From a virus: a stretch of 64,000 nt of DNA. This document shows, in pieces, positions 22,198 to 30,265 of the stretch; position 1 is the first letter of the stretch, and each line of letters opens with the position of its first letter. The DNA lies in the IMG/VR virus record IMGVR_UViG_3300042261_002269, positions 124,001 to 188,000 of that record; one strand, written 5' to 3'. The position numbers were made by a program, and so were the translations under genes. The notes under the pieces were generated by a model. It was not told the origin of the DNA. It saw only the letters and a program-made list of their open reading frames with translations, and ran no database searches.

Positions 22198-23305
22198 CTT
22201 CTGGATATTCCACCAATTTACCTTGATAATTTCTTAGCACAAACTTTTCTGGAGTTTGATACAACACATAATTGGGCGATACTGGAATTTTTCCTAGTCC
22301 ATTGGGACTATCAACAATAAATTGAGGAATAGCCATTCCAGACAAACGACCTCGTAGGTGTTCCATAATTTCTATACCTTGAGCAACCCTAGTGCGAAAA
22401 TGCTCTACTCCATTAACAAGATCACATTGGAATAAATAATATGGCCTGACTCTGTTTCTAAAGAGTTTTCGGCAAAGTTCTTCAAATACATACTTGTCAT
22501 CATTTACCCCTTTAAGCAAAACCGACTGGTTTGACACAGGAATTCCATGATTTGCTAGAATATTACAAGCTTGCATGGATTCTGGAGTAATTTCATTAGG
22601 ATGATTAAAATGGGTATTGACATAAATCGGATGGTATTTTGACAACATACTTGCCAAATGTTTGTTAATTCGCATTGGCATTACAACAGGCACTTTAGTG
22701 CCAATTCTAATGACCTGAACCGAAGAAACAGATCTGATTTTTTTGATGATGTGTTCTAGTTTTTTAGTGGAAAACACCATTGGATCGCCTCCAGAAATGA
22801 TGACATCGGTGATTTCTGGATGAGATTTAAGATAATTTGTAATTTCTTCTAAATTTTCTTGAGTAAGAATGTGATCTTTTGATCCTACGGTACGTTTTCT
22901 GGTGCAATAACGACAATACATAGAACATAATGTCGTTGTAATAATTAAAGCTCGATCTTTATAACGATGAACCAGATTTTTTACTGGCATCATTTGATCT
23001 TCTCCTAATGGATCTGCATGCATAATTTCCGATAATTCTCTGGGATTTGGCATGCACATTGAAAAGATCGGATCGTTGAGAGAATAATCTTTAATTAGAG
23101 AGAAATAATAAGGGGTAATTGCTACAGGGAATTTAAATTCTACATTTCCAAGATCGGCTGAAGTTAATCGATTAGCAAATTGCCATTTCCAATCATTCCA
23201 ATTTTCATTCGTTGCTGAGTCAAAAATCTTACGACCGCTACTCGGCAATTGCTCATATAGAGTAGCGGCCACTCTACCAGGAGGCTCTTTACAATCTTCT
23301 TCCAT
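22178..23305 (-). CDS. Lysine 2,3-aminomutase-like radical SAM enzyme (KamA/EpmB family), 375 aa
   Basis: Radical SAM core with CSMYCRYC (CxxxCxxC) binding the 4Fe-4S cluster, GGDP, and near the C-terminus SPNGLGKIPVSPNYV with the Lys that forms the PLP Schiff base in this family. Arg/Asp residues of the lysine-binding region also appear present. It should convert L-lysine to beta-lysine, either as a free metabolite or, as with EpmB, for modification of elongation factor P. No EpmA or EF-P gene is in the window. GAGGA precedes the ATG at 23305; the upstream in-frame codon is TTG. Confidence 0.87.
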   Translation of the reverse strand: MEEDCKEPPGRVAATLYEQLPSSGRKIFDSATNENWNDWKWQFANRLTSADLGNVEFKFPVAITPYYFSLIKDYSLNDPIFSMCMPNPRELSEIMHADPLGEDQMMPVKNLVHRYKDRALIITTTLCSMYCRYCTRKRTVGSKDHILTQENLEEITNYLKSHPEITDVIISGGDPMVFSTKKLEHIIKKIRSVSSVQVIRIGTKVPVVMPMRINKHLASMLSKYHPIYVNTHFNHPNEITPESMQACNILANHGIPVSNQSVLLKGVNDDKYVFEELCRKLFRNRVRPYYLFQCDLVNGVEHFRTRVAQGIEIMEHLRGRLSGMAIPQFIVDSPNGLGKIPVSPNYVLYQTPEKFVLRNYQGKLVEYPEVKQLSP

Positions 23306-23367
23306 TGATTCCTCAAATATCAAATAAATTAGTTATGCGTTAATAAAAAATTTTGGCTAAAAATATT

Positions 23368-23398
23368 GGAGCGAACGCTTCTAAAAAGCGTTCGCTCC
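23368..23398 (-). terminator. Hairpin terminator after hsp20
   Basis: Perfect 13-bp stem GGAGCGAACGCTT/AAGCGTTCGCTCC with a 5-base loop, 23 bases past the hsp20 stop, followed on the minus strand by an ATATTTTT stretch. Lies between hsp20 and the KamA-like gene. Confidence 0.75.
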
Positions 23399-23421
23399 TG
23401 ACTCTTTCAACAAAGAGCGTG

Positions 23422-23889
23422 TCAACTAGGTTCGATGTTGATTTTTCTGACATTGTTTTTAGGAACTTTAGGTTCAGTTTCCCAAGTCAATGTCAAAATA
23501 CCATCTTTCATAGAGGTTTTTGGATCGCCTCTCACGTATTCTGGTAGCTGTATACTTCGCTCAAAAGCGGATTGTCTCAATTCTCTGATGTAATATTTAC
23601 TACCTTCAGGCGATTGGTAATCTACCGACATTTTTCCACGAACAGTCAATATGTTGTTTTGATCAATTACCAATTCTAAATCTTCCGATTTCATCCCAGG
23701 AACTGCCAATGTTAACACTAATTCATTTTCTGATTCAGAAGCGTTCATTTTTGGATAACCGCCCTGTTTAACACGAGAAATAGGATTTGAAGAAAAGAAT
23801 TCACGAAAGAATTCATCAAAAGCGGTTTCAAGTGGGAACAAAAGATTGTCACGATTGGGAGCAATGTCTCTACTGATTAGATTTCTCAT
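23422..23889 (-). CDS. Small heat-shock protein Hsp20, 155 aa
   Basis: Alpha-crystallin domain at about residues 45-140 with ENELVLTLAVPGMKSEDLEL and the late KTSMKDGILTLTW segment (the GxLxL signature appears as DGILTL), followed by a C-terminal tail with a weak KINIEPS. ATP-independent holdase that would protect unfolding proteins during infection; Hsp20 genes are known from T4-like cyanophages. It is a single-gene unit with its own terminator and a structured leader. GGAGG precedes the ATG. Confidence 0.9.
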   Translation of the reverse strand: MRNLISRDIAPNRDNLLFPLETAFDEFFREFFSSNPISRVKQGGYPKMNASESENELVLTLAVPGMKSEDLELVIDQNNILTVRGKMSVDYQSPEGSKYYIRELRQSAFERSIQLPEYVRGDPKTSMKDGILTLTWETEPKVPKNNVRKINIEPS

Positions 23890-24016
23890 ATTTTACCTCC
23901 AAAAAATTAAGATACCACCATTGGTTATCTTGTTGCAAGCCCTTACTGGTACTTGCCCTGTCTAAATATATTATCGTAGCAAGTCTGTTTTTTTTATAAC
24001 TTTTTTTGAAAAATTT
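23890..24016 (-). promoter_or_regulatory. Structured hsp20 leader region
   Basis: A 127-bp gap. On the minus strand the leader can form a GCAAG/CTTGC stem and then an AAGATA-CC/GGTATCTT hairpin (23909-23931) just before the TTTTTTGGAGG ribosome site. The T-rich run could partner the purine-rich SD, as in RNA thermometers of bacterial Hsp20 genes; this is inference. An ATAATATATT stretch near 23965-23975 may hold the promoter. Confidence 0.35.
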
Positions 24017-25390
24017 TTACAATCTCAAGAAATTGTCTTTGGTGCCTATTCGAAAATTATTTTTAATGAATTCGACGGGAATTGTGTGGTAAATGTCTGC
24101 ACATTCTTTCAGCATTGGCACAAAATCCTTCCTAGCAATGACTATAAGTAGATTTTTGGGGTAAAGGTCTTTGATGATTTTGACCTTGGCAGTAATTAGC
24201 TCTACGCTATTGATTTCATGAGCATCAATAAAAGTTCGATGTTCTGCCCCTTTAAAAAATATGGTTTCTTTCCAAACCTTATAATCTTCAGTAAAGGTTG
24301 GCTGTACTTGGTGATAAACCGGAAATCCTTTGCTCTCCAAAGCTACTAATTGCGATTCTTTATCCTTGAAAGCATTGTAAACATCTTGAGCATTAATAGT
24401 GTTACAAATGAATTTATTTTCTTCACGAAGACAGTGGTTCCAGCAAACATACTTCAAAAGCAACTGGGATTCTTCAGGTGGAAACGGTTTGTTGTTTTCT
24501 TGCTGGTATTTTCTTAAATTACGTTCAATATGGTCATTAGTGCTCAATTCACTGGCGTATTCTTTAAAACAAGCTTCTTTTTGAGGGCAGTTGTGTTGAA
24601 TGATAGTGACATTATCAGCCCATTTGCCATTTCGGTAGGGAACGATAACTTCTGGAGGAAATCTGCCGGTAGAGATCATTGTGATATGAACTTTTTGATT
24701 TATAGAAGCAACATGCAACATACCGGAATCAATAAGAATAACAGACTTAAAAATATCAAGTATTTTAGGAATGTAATGGACAGGATATTTACCACGAGCA
24801 TCATAATCCACATCAATCTCAAAATCTTCAGCATGACCAATAGAAACCACAAAATATTTATTTTTTTGAAGTAATTTGGTCAATTCTTCCCATCGTTGTT
24901 TGGGCCACATACGGCTATACATGGTAATGGAAGGACAAATAGCCACAATTGGCTTGTCTTTGGCCTGTTTCAGAATATCATCTTTAAATTTCTGAATAGG
25001 CTCTTTGTCATGATCACGAATGGAAAGTTCATAATCCAAAGAATGACCTTCGGGAGATTCAAGGAGCATATGTCGAATATTGGCTTTTGCCATATGTTCT
25101 TTGTGATGTTGGAGGAAAGTGTGCTTGGGATTGACGATATTAAATCGTTCATCTACAGACACATTGTAGCCATAGGTCCAATCGCCTGGATTAAGAAAAT
25201 CTAATGGCAAAACATAATCTACAAAATCACAATACGCAAAAACATTAATATGAGCAAAATAGGTGACTAGTACAATTTCATCGTGGGGGTGCTTTTCCCT
25301 TAAGGCACGCAAAGCAGGAATAAAACAAATAGAATCTCCTAAACCAAAACTAGCACCATTCTCAGAAGTATCTACAAAAATTCTCGACAT
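24017..25390 (-). CDS. GT9/heptosyltransferase-like glycosyltransferase, 457 aa
   Basis: The N-terminal half begins with a heptosyltransferase-like nucleotide-sugar fold opening (GLGDSICFIPALRALREKHP), and residues about 145-260 include AICPSITMYSRMWPKQRW and DSGMLHVASI, as in ADP-heptose transferases. The C-terminal 190 residues are an extra domain with four or more cysteines, not recognised. Divergent from the TPR-GT9 gene at 25432. Likely glycosylates phage or host surface components. Confidence 0.7.
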   Translation of the reverse strand: MSRIFVDTSENGASFGLGDSICFIPALRALREKHPHDEIVLVTYFAHINVFAYCDFVDYVLPLDFLNPGDWTYGYNVSVDERFNIVNPKHTFLQHHKEHMAKANIRHMLLESPEGHSLDYELSIRDHDKEPIQKFKDDILKQAKDKPIVAICPSITMYSRMWPKQRWEELTKLLQKNKYFVVSIGHAEDFEIDVDYDARGKYPVHYIPKILDIFKSVILIDSGMLHVASINQKVHITMISTGRFPPEVIVPYRNGKWADNVTIIQHNCPQKEACFKEYASELSTNDHIERNLRKYQQENNKPFPPEESQLLLKYVCWNHCLREENKFICNTINAQDVYNAFKDKESQLVALESKGFPVYHQVQPTFTEDYKVWKETIFFKGAEHRTFIDAHEINSVELITAKVKIIKDLYPKNLLIVIARKDFVPMLKECADIYHTIPVEFIKNNFRIGTKDNFLRL

Positions 25391-25437
25391 TTACTTACTC
25401 CTTTAAGGTAAAATAGTAAAGGAGCATTTAAATGTCG
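25385..25437. promoter_or_regulatory. Symmetric divergent translation-start element
   Basis: The 41-bp gap between two divergent genes, with both start codons, is an imperfect palindrome. The arms CGACATTTA (25385-25393) and CTCCTTTA (25398-25405) are matched exactly by TAAAGGAG (25417-25424) and TAAATGTCG (25429-25437). Each arm holds the AAGGAG ribosome site and ATG of one gene; the loop holds TAAAAT. Confidence 0.55.
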
Positions 25438-26871
25438 AATAAAACTTTGGACGAATTGGGATTAGAATTGACAATGAACGAGAAAAATGAGCCAGTATTG
25501 CATTCTGTAGTGCCTTTCAATCCATATGCCTTCTTGAAGGTTGGTTCTGAAATGTGCTTAAAAGGAAACCACACAGAAGGCATTGAAACGCTTAAAAGAG
25601 CATTGGATTCATATTTGACAAAAAAGACAGCTTTAGTAAACCTAGCCAATGCATACATGGATATTAAAGAATATGACAAAGCATTGGATTATGCTCGTCA
25701 ATGTCAAGCAATTGATAATACAGATGCTTTCTTGCATCAGACTTTTTGCAAAATATACACTCGTATGGGAAAACTGATAGAAGCAGAAAAGCATTTGATG
25801 TTATCTGAAGCATTAGATCCTAAAAACGAAACGACAGCGTCCTTAAGAATAGAGCTAATAGGATATAGCAATAAATTTGAAGAATACACAAAAGCATTGG
25901 GAAAAAACAAAGAAGCGGTGTTGTACTTTGGTTTGCATCCATTTTGTCTGTCATTAGTAAGAAGATTCCCCAATTCTCCAGATTTACTGACAATATTTGG
26001 AAATTCAAATAAGATCATAGAAAGTCCGGTTTTTATTTATGAATACAAGATTTTTGAACAAGTAGGACATGTATTTGTGCCTTGGACACCTCCCAATAAG
26101 TGGGATGGAAGTAGTTTAGATGGTAAAACCGTCTTATTATATTCAGAACAGGGTTTGGGCGATAATATATGGCTGTTAGGATTAGTCAATCAATTAAAGA
26201 CACTGTATCCTAGTTGTAGAATTAAATTTGCGGCATATCATGATCTGCATTGTGTAGTAAATCAATTATTGTATATTGATGAGGTATTGCTGCCAGGATT
26301 TGATAGTAGAGAATTGGTAAATGTTGATTATATCATGAACATATATCAATTGATGGAACATCTTCCTTTTAAGTATGAAAAATATTTAGATATAATTCCT
26401 AGTGTAGAACTGCCAAGTTCTGAGAAACAACGGGTTATAATAAATTGGATATCAGCAAAGCATTTATCCTCCATGAAAAAAATCAACATGCAGGATTTGG
26501 CTACATTATTGAAAAGTTATGAAAATTGCGATTTTTATATTCCTCAAAGAACAGATTTAATTGAAGAAATTCAAATAGATATCGAACAATACGATTTACC
26601 GGTTAAATTCTTGCCTTGTAAGGATATTTTAGAATTATGTTCTTATATTAAAGAGTCAGATTGTATTATAACAGTGGATACATTGCACATGCATATTGCT
26701 GGAGCAATGGATAAGCCTTGTTTTTGTTTGTTAGGGGAAGAAGTGAGTTTGCCATTTTGGGGCATAGGAATGGACAAAGCTCCTTACTATAATTCTGTAA
26801 GAGCAATTTTTGATATTAAAAAACTGATGGTTAACTCAAAAGATCTAGATCAATATTTAACTATAGAGTGA
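25432..26871 (+). CDS. TPR plus GT9-like glycosyltransferase, 479 aa
   Basis: Residues about 30-150 are TPR-like helical repeats (for example ANAYMDIKEYDKALDYARQC). The rest resembles a GT-B GT9 domain with LYSEQGLGDNIWLLGLV and, near the C-terminus, DCIITVDTLHMHIAGAMDKP, the donor-site segment of heptosyltransferase-like enzymes. TPR-linked GT9 proteins are common in bacterial surface and flagellin glycosylation. AAAGGAG precedes the ATG. Confidence 0.75.
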   Translation: MSNKTLDELGLELTMNEKNEPVLHSVVPFNPYAFLKVGSEMCLKGNHTEGIETLKRALDSYLTKKTALVNLANAYMDIKEYDKALDYARQCQAIDNTDAFLHQTFCKIYTRMGKLIEAEKHLMLSEALDPKNETTASLRIELIGYSNKFEEYTKALGKNKEAVLYFGLHPFCLSLVRRFPNSPDLLTIFGNSNKIIESPVFIYEYKIFEQVGHVFVPWTPPNKWDGSSLDGKTVLLYSEQGLGDNIWLLGLVNQLKTLYPSCRIKFAAYHDLHCVVNQLLYIDEVLLPGFDSRELVNVDYIMNIYQLMEHLPFKYEKYLDIIPSVELPSSEKQRVIINWISAKHLSSMKKINMQDLATLLKSYENCDFYIPQRTDLIEEIQIDIEQYDLPVKFLPCKDILELCSYIKESDCIITVDTLHMHIAGAMDKPCFCLLGEEVSLPFWGIGMDKAPYYNSVRAIFDIKKLMVNSKDLDQYLTIE

Positions 26872-26893
26872 CTATATTAAGAGAGGGTATAAA

Positions 26894-27109
26894 ATGGAAG
26901 AAGAACTAAAATATCAAGCAACAGAAGCAGATGAGGAACAGTTTTTTCTAATGTATCATTTTCATTGGGCACCTAGCGAAGTTCAAAGTTTACCTGAAGA
27001 CTATCGCAAGTGGCTGATTGCTAGATATGTGGGACAAAAAAACATGGAACGACAAGCCTTTGAAGAAATGCAAATTCGTTCTAAACTAGCTGCTAACATT
27101 CATATGTGA
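26894..27109 (+). CDS. Small tail-assembly-type protein, 71 aa
   Basis: Has MYHFHWAPSEVQSLPEDYRKW, a His/aromatic segment then a basic helix, and strongly resembles the 51-aa product at 41383-41538 beside the baseplate gene (YHMHMSRRDCMSLPIHERKW). Such small proteins are found next to tail genes and may be tail-assembly chaperones; this is inference. GAGAGGG precedes the ATG. Confidence 0.6.
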   Translation: MEEELKYQATEADEEQFFLMYHFHWAPSEVQSLPEDYRKWLIARYVGQKNMERQAFEEMQIRSKLAANIHM

Positions 27110-27112
27110 AAA

Positions 27113-27427
27113 ATGATCAAATGGCTCTGTTTTTGGCGTAAGAAAAAAATTGAAAAAGAACATCCTCACAATCAAATAAGGAGAAATGTGGACATAAACT
27201 CTATTCGGGCAAGGATTAATGGCATTGGTTGGAAATTACGGGAAATTCCTGTTCGAAAATCCAATATTGATCCTGAAAAAAGGACTCTACAACAATGGAG
27301 ACTAATTGCATCTAAGGGAGAAAAATCAATTGACGTTAGTGCAGTAACCCTTGATGAAGCAATGAAAAAGATGGGAATTAATTTAGGCGTAATCTCAAAA
27401 AATGAGCATTATAATCAAAACAACTGA
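27113..27427 (+). CDS. Hypothetical basic protein, 104 aa
   Basis: Lys/Arg-rich N-terminal half (FWRKKKIEKEHPH), no domain recognised. It sits between the small tail-type gene and map on the same strand and overlaps map by 26 bases. No clear ribosome site. Confidence 0.5.
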   Translation: MIKWLCFWRKKKIEKEHPHNQIRRNVDINSIRARINGIGWKLREIPVRKSNIDPEKRTLQQWRLIASKGEKSIDVSAVTLDEAMKKMGINLGVISKNEHYNQNN

Positions 27428-28154
27428 GCAAATAGAAGGCATTCGTAAAAGCTGTCAACTAGCCGCTGAGTCACTTCGATTTATTGAAAACTATGTCAAA
27501 GAAGGAGTGACCACTTTATATCTCAATGATCTTTTAGATCAGTATATTAGAGATCACGGTGCCATTCCGGCACCTCTTGATTATAATGGCTTTCCTAAAT
27601 CCATTTGCACTTCTTTAAATGAAGTAATCTGTCACGGAATACCTGATTCTACAGTTCTCAAATATGGAGATATCTTAAATATCGATGTAACAACCATTTT
27701 GGATGGTTATTATGGGGATACCTGTACAATGTTTCAGATTGGAAACATTCCTAAAAGAACTAAAAAACTGATAAAAGTAACGAAAAAATGTTTAGAAATA
27801 GGAATTGCTGAAGTAAAGCCTGATGCTGAATTTGGCAATATAAGCAAAGCTATTTCTAAACATGCTAGGGAAAATAATTTCTCGGTCGTTTATCAATTTT
27901 GCGGGCACGGTACAGGTCTAGAATTTCATGAGGAGCCACAAGTAAGTCATTTTTTTGATGGAAGAAATTTTGATAATCGAAAAATGAAACCTGGGATGAT
28001 TTTCACAATAGAACCCATGATCTGCACCAATTCAGCAACTGCTAAAATACTTGAGGATAAATGGACCGCAGTCACAGTCGATGGCGGATTATCCGCACAA
28101 TATGAACACACTGTTTTAGTGACAGATCATGGTTGTGAGATCCTGACATTATGA
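27402..28154 (+). CDS. map: Methionine aminopeptidase, type I, 250 aa
   Basis: Near-canonical Map fold. All five metal ligands are visible: Asp in NIDVTTIL, Asp in GDTCTMF, His in CGHGTGLEFHE, Glu in TIEPM and Glu in QYEHTV. The His in VICHGIPD that contacts substrate is also present. It removes the initiator Met from nascent proteins; a phage copy could replace or bias host processing. Length matches bacterial Map. Confidence 0.93.
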   Translation: MSIIIKTTEQIEGIRKSCQLAAESLRFIENYVKEGVTTLYLNDLLDQYIRDHGAIPAPLDYNGFPKSICTSLNEVICHGIPDSTVLKYGDILNIDVTTILDGYYGDTCTMFQIGNIPKRTKKLIKVTKKCLEIGIAEVKPDAEFGNISKAISKHARENNFSVVYQFCGHGTGLEFHEEPQVSHFFDGRNFDNRKMKPGMIFTIEPMICTNSATAKILEDKWTAVTVDGGLSAQYEHTVLVTDHGCEILTL

Positions 28155-28622
28155 AATTTTTTCTCGACTTGCTTTAATAAAGTCTTCGATATCATTTTTC
28201 CAAGTGCCATGTCTGCGTACAATGCAGGCAAATTCTTCCAAATCATGAGGACGAATTGACAATTTCACCGGTTCGGCATCATCTTCGTCTTCTTTTTGAT
28301 TAGCTTCGGCTAAAGCATGGCACAATTCATGGTCTATTAAAGCTTCTCGTTTTTCAGCAGGAAGTATATCCCAGATATCTTTACTGATTACAATAACAAA
28401 GAATGGATCTCCATCTACATTGTCTTTAGCAAGATATGCGTTAAGAGATGAGACTTTACGACAACAACCCCAAACTTCTTTTCCATTGTTCTTCGGGGTT
28501 TTGTCAGTAAACATATATTCTATTCTGACATTGAAATCCAATAAATGCTGATGGTATTTTTCGATCAAATTTACTGCAACTTCTTCAACTTCCTTTGCTT
28601 TCCAAAACGTAGCTTTAGCCAT
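28149..28622 (-). CDS. Putative zincin-like metallopeptidase, 157 aa
   Basis: Contains LIDHELCHAL at about residues 97-105, an HExxH zinc motif on a helix, and a downstream HDLEEF that could give the third ligand. Resembles the putative phage metallopeptidase family. It has no signal peptide, so is probably cytoplasmic. Convergent with map, overlapping its end by 6 bases. Confidence 0.7.
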   Translation of the reverse strand: MAKATFWKAKEVEEVAVNLIEKYHQHLLDFNVRIEYMFTDKTPKNNGKEVWGCCRKVSSLNAYLAKDNVDGDPFFVIVISKDIWDILPAEKREALIDHELCHALAEANQKEDEDDAEPVKLSIRPHDLEEFACIVRRHGTWKNDIEDFIKASREKIS

Positions 28623-28739
28623 GTATGTCTCCTTGGTGAATAAGATCTCTGAATCTTATCCTATTAAACATTTTAAAGCAAGAGCAATAAGTTCTAATTT
28701 TTTAGTCAAAAGATTTGCAGCCAATGAACTAAATAAGAT

Positions 28740-29129
28740 ATGCGATTTAAGCACTTTATCATTAATGAACAAGGTCCTGAAATGGGAATGGGAGGAGCCG
28801 CTCCTCCTGGTGGACCTCCAGGGCTCGGTGGACCAGATTTAGGTGGCGGTGCCGGTGCTGCTCCTCCAGGCCCTCCTCCTGGCTTAGGTGGACCTCCAGA
28901 TTTAGGTGGTGGCTTAGGGGCTCCTCCAGGCCCTCCTGTCGGTGGTAATCCAACTTTACCTAAAGATGATGAAGATATTGATTTTTTTGATTTTTTAGAT
29001 AGAAAATATAACAAAGACAAAGAAAACAAAAAGCATAACAAAAAAGGCGCATCTCCTGAAATGCCTCCATTAAACACTAATACTGGAAATATTCCTCCAG
29101 GGCCGCAACCTCCTTTTTTGACACAATAA
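28740..29129 (+). CDS. Gly/Pro-rich protein with capsid-targeting-like N-terminus, 129 aa
   Basis: Begins MRFKHFIINEQGP, a clear capsid-targeting-like start with IINE as a candidate cleavage site. Residues 18-75 are low-complexity Gly/Pro/Ala/Leu (PPGLGGPDLGGG type); the rest is acidic then Lys-rich. Could be an unstructured internal head protein. No Shine-Dalgarno; ACTAAATAAGAT lies immediately before the ATG. The Pro-rich reading on the opposite strand is a shadow. Confidence 0.65.
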   Translation: MRFKHFIINEQGPEMGMGGAAPPGGPPGLGGPDLGGGAGAAPPGPPPGLGGPPDLGGGLGAPPGPPVGGNPTLPKDDEDIDFFDFLDRKYNKDKENKKHNKKGASPEMPPLNTNTGNIPPGPQPPFLTQ

Positions 29130-29132
29130 CCA

Positions 29133-29160
29133 TTGCATAATGCAAAATAGTTGCTATCTT
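29133..29160 (+). promoter_or_regulatory. Putative promoter of the recombination nuclease genes
   Basis: TTGCAT, a 16-base spacer, then TATCTT, ending about 22 bases before the SbcD-like ATG and downstream of the Gly/Pro-rich gene. Moderate match to sigma-70 elements. Confidence 0.35.
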
Positions 29161-29182
29161 ATGTTACTTAAAGGAAGCAACT

Positions 29183-30265
29183 ATGTCTAAAGCATTAATA
29201 TTTTCTGATTTACATCTTCATGCTCACAAAGATCGCATTGACAGACTGCAAGATTGTGTAAAAACACTGGAATGGATCTTTGAAACCGCAAAATCCCATA
29301 ATTGCAGATATATTTTCTTTCTTGGGGATTTATTTCATGAACGTAGCAAAATTGATGTTCTAAATTATCTTAAAGCCTTTGAAGTATTCATGAAGTATGC
29401 CTACAAAAAAATAGATGTATATTTATTGGTAGGCAATCACGATATGTATCATAAAGAAAAATGGGATGTTAACTCCATCAAACCATTTACAGCCATCCAA
29501 AACGTTCATATTATCGAAAAGCCAAAAGCTCTAAAATTCGATGATTGTCTTATCGACTGGTTGCCTCATACCGAAAATCCAATTAAAGAATTAGCAGATT
29601 TAGCACAACAACACAATGGTGCAGGCGATGTTCTTTTAGCCCATATTGCTATTAACGGGGCAATGACTAACACGTTTTATGGTGTAAAGTCAGACGTAAT
29701 TACAGAATACGACAACGAGATGATGCCAGTTGATATCGGCATTTTAAAGGATTACAAAAGAGTATTTCTAGGACATTACCACGGTGCTCAAAATTTGAAT
29801 TCAAAAGTTGAATATATAGGATCTCCACTTCAGTTAAGTTTTGGCGAAGCATTTCAACAGAAACATGTTGCTATATTGGACTTAGAAACTTTAGAACGAA
29901 AATATGTTGTAAATGAATTCAGCCCCAAACATTTAATTGTAACGCCTACCGATGTGGAAAATGAAGCCTATGAATTAAGTGGCAATTTTGTAAGATTATC
30001 GGTGGATGATGTTGGATCTAAATCAATTTTGGATCTCAAAAGACAAATTGCATCTAGTTCTTCGCCATTAAGTTTGGATATTAAAGAAACTGACAGTAAA
30101 AAGACTCAAGAAGTAAGTCATGCCATGTTGAATGAGGCACAAAACGTTTTAACGAATATAGCCGATGTTTTGACGACTTACATGAAGGAACGAGGAATTC
30201 CTGAAGGATTAGATCAAAATAAATTGTTCGCTATTGGAAAAGGATGTTTAAATGAAAAATCTTAA
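29183..30265 (+). CDS. sbcD: SbcD/gp47-like recombination nuclease subunit, 360 aa
   Basis: Calcineurin-like phosphoesterase of the Mre11/SbcD family: FSDLHLH (DxH), FLGDLFHE (GDxxxE), VGNHDMY (GNHD), then LLAHIAI and LGHYHGAQ metal-binding His motifs. With the SbcC-like product of the next, overlapping gene it should form the T4 gp46-gp47-type complex that resects DNA ends for recombination-dependent replication. AAGGAAG precedes the ATG. Confidence 0.93.
   Translation: MSKALIFSDLHLHAHKDRIDRLQDCVKTLEWIFETAKSHNCRYIFFLGDLFHERSKIDVLNYLKAFEVFMKYAYKKIDVYLLVGNHDMYHKEKWDVNSIKPFTAIQNVHIIEKPKALKFDDCLIDWLPHTENPIKELADLAQQHNGAGDVLLAHIAINGAMTNTFYGVKSDVITEYDNEMMPVDIGILKDYKRVFLGHYHGAQNLNSKVEYIGSPLQLSFGEAFQQKHVAILDLETLERKYVVNEFSPKHLIVTPTDVENEAYELSGNFVRLSVDDVGSKSILDLKRQIASSSSPLSLDIKETDSKKTQEVSHAMLNEAQNVLTNIADVLTTYMKERGIPEGLDQNKLFAIGKGCLNEKS

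Noticed and set aside
28706-29077. Pro/Gly-rich reading frame on the minus strand
   Set aside because: Exact antisense of the Gly/Pro-rich plus-strand gene, which has the packaging signature and late-type start; the minus frame has no ribosome site.
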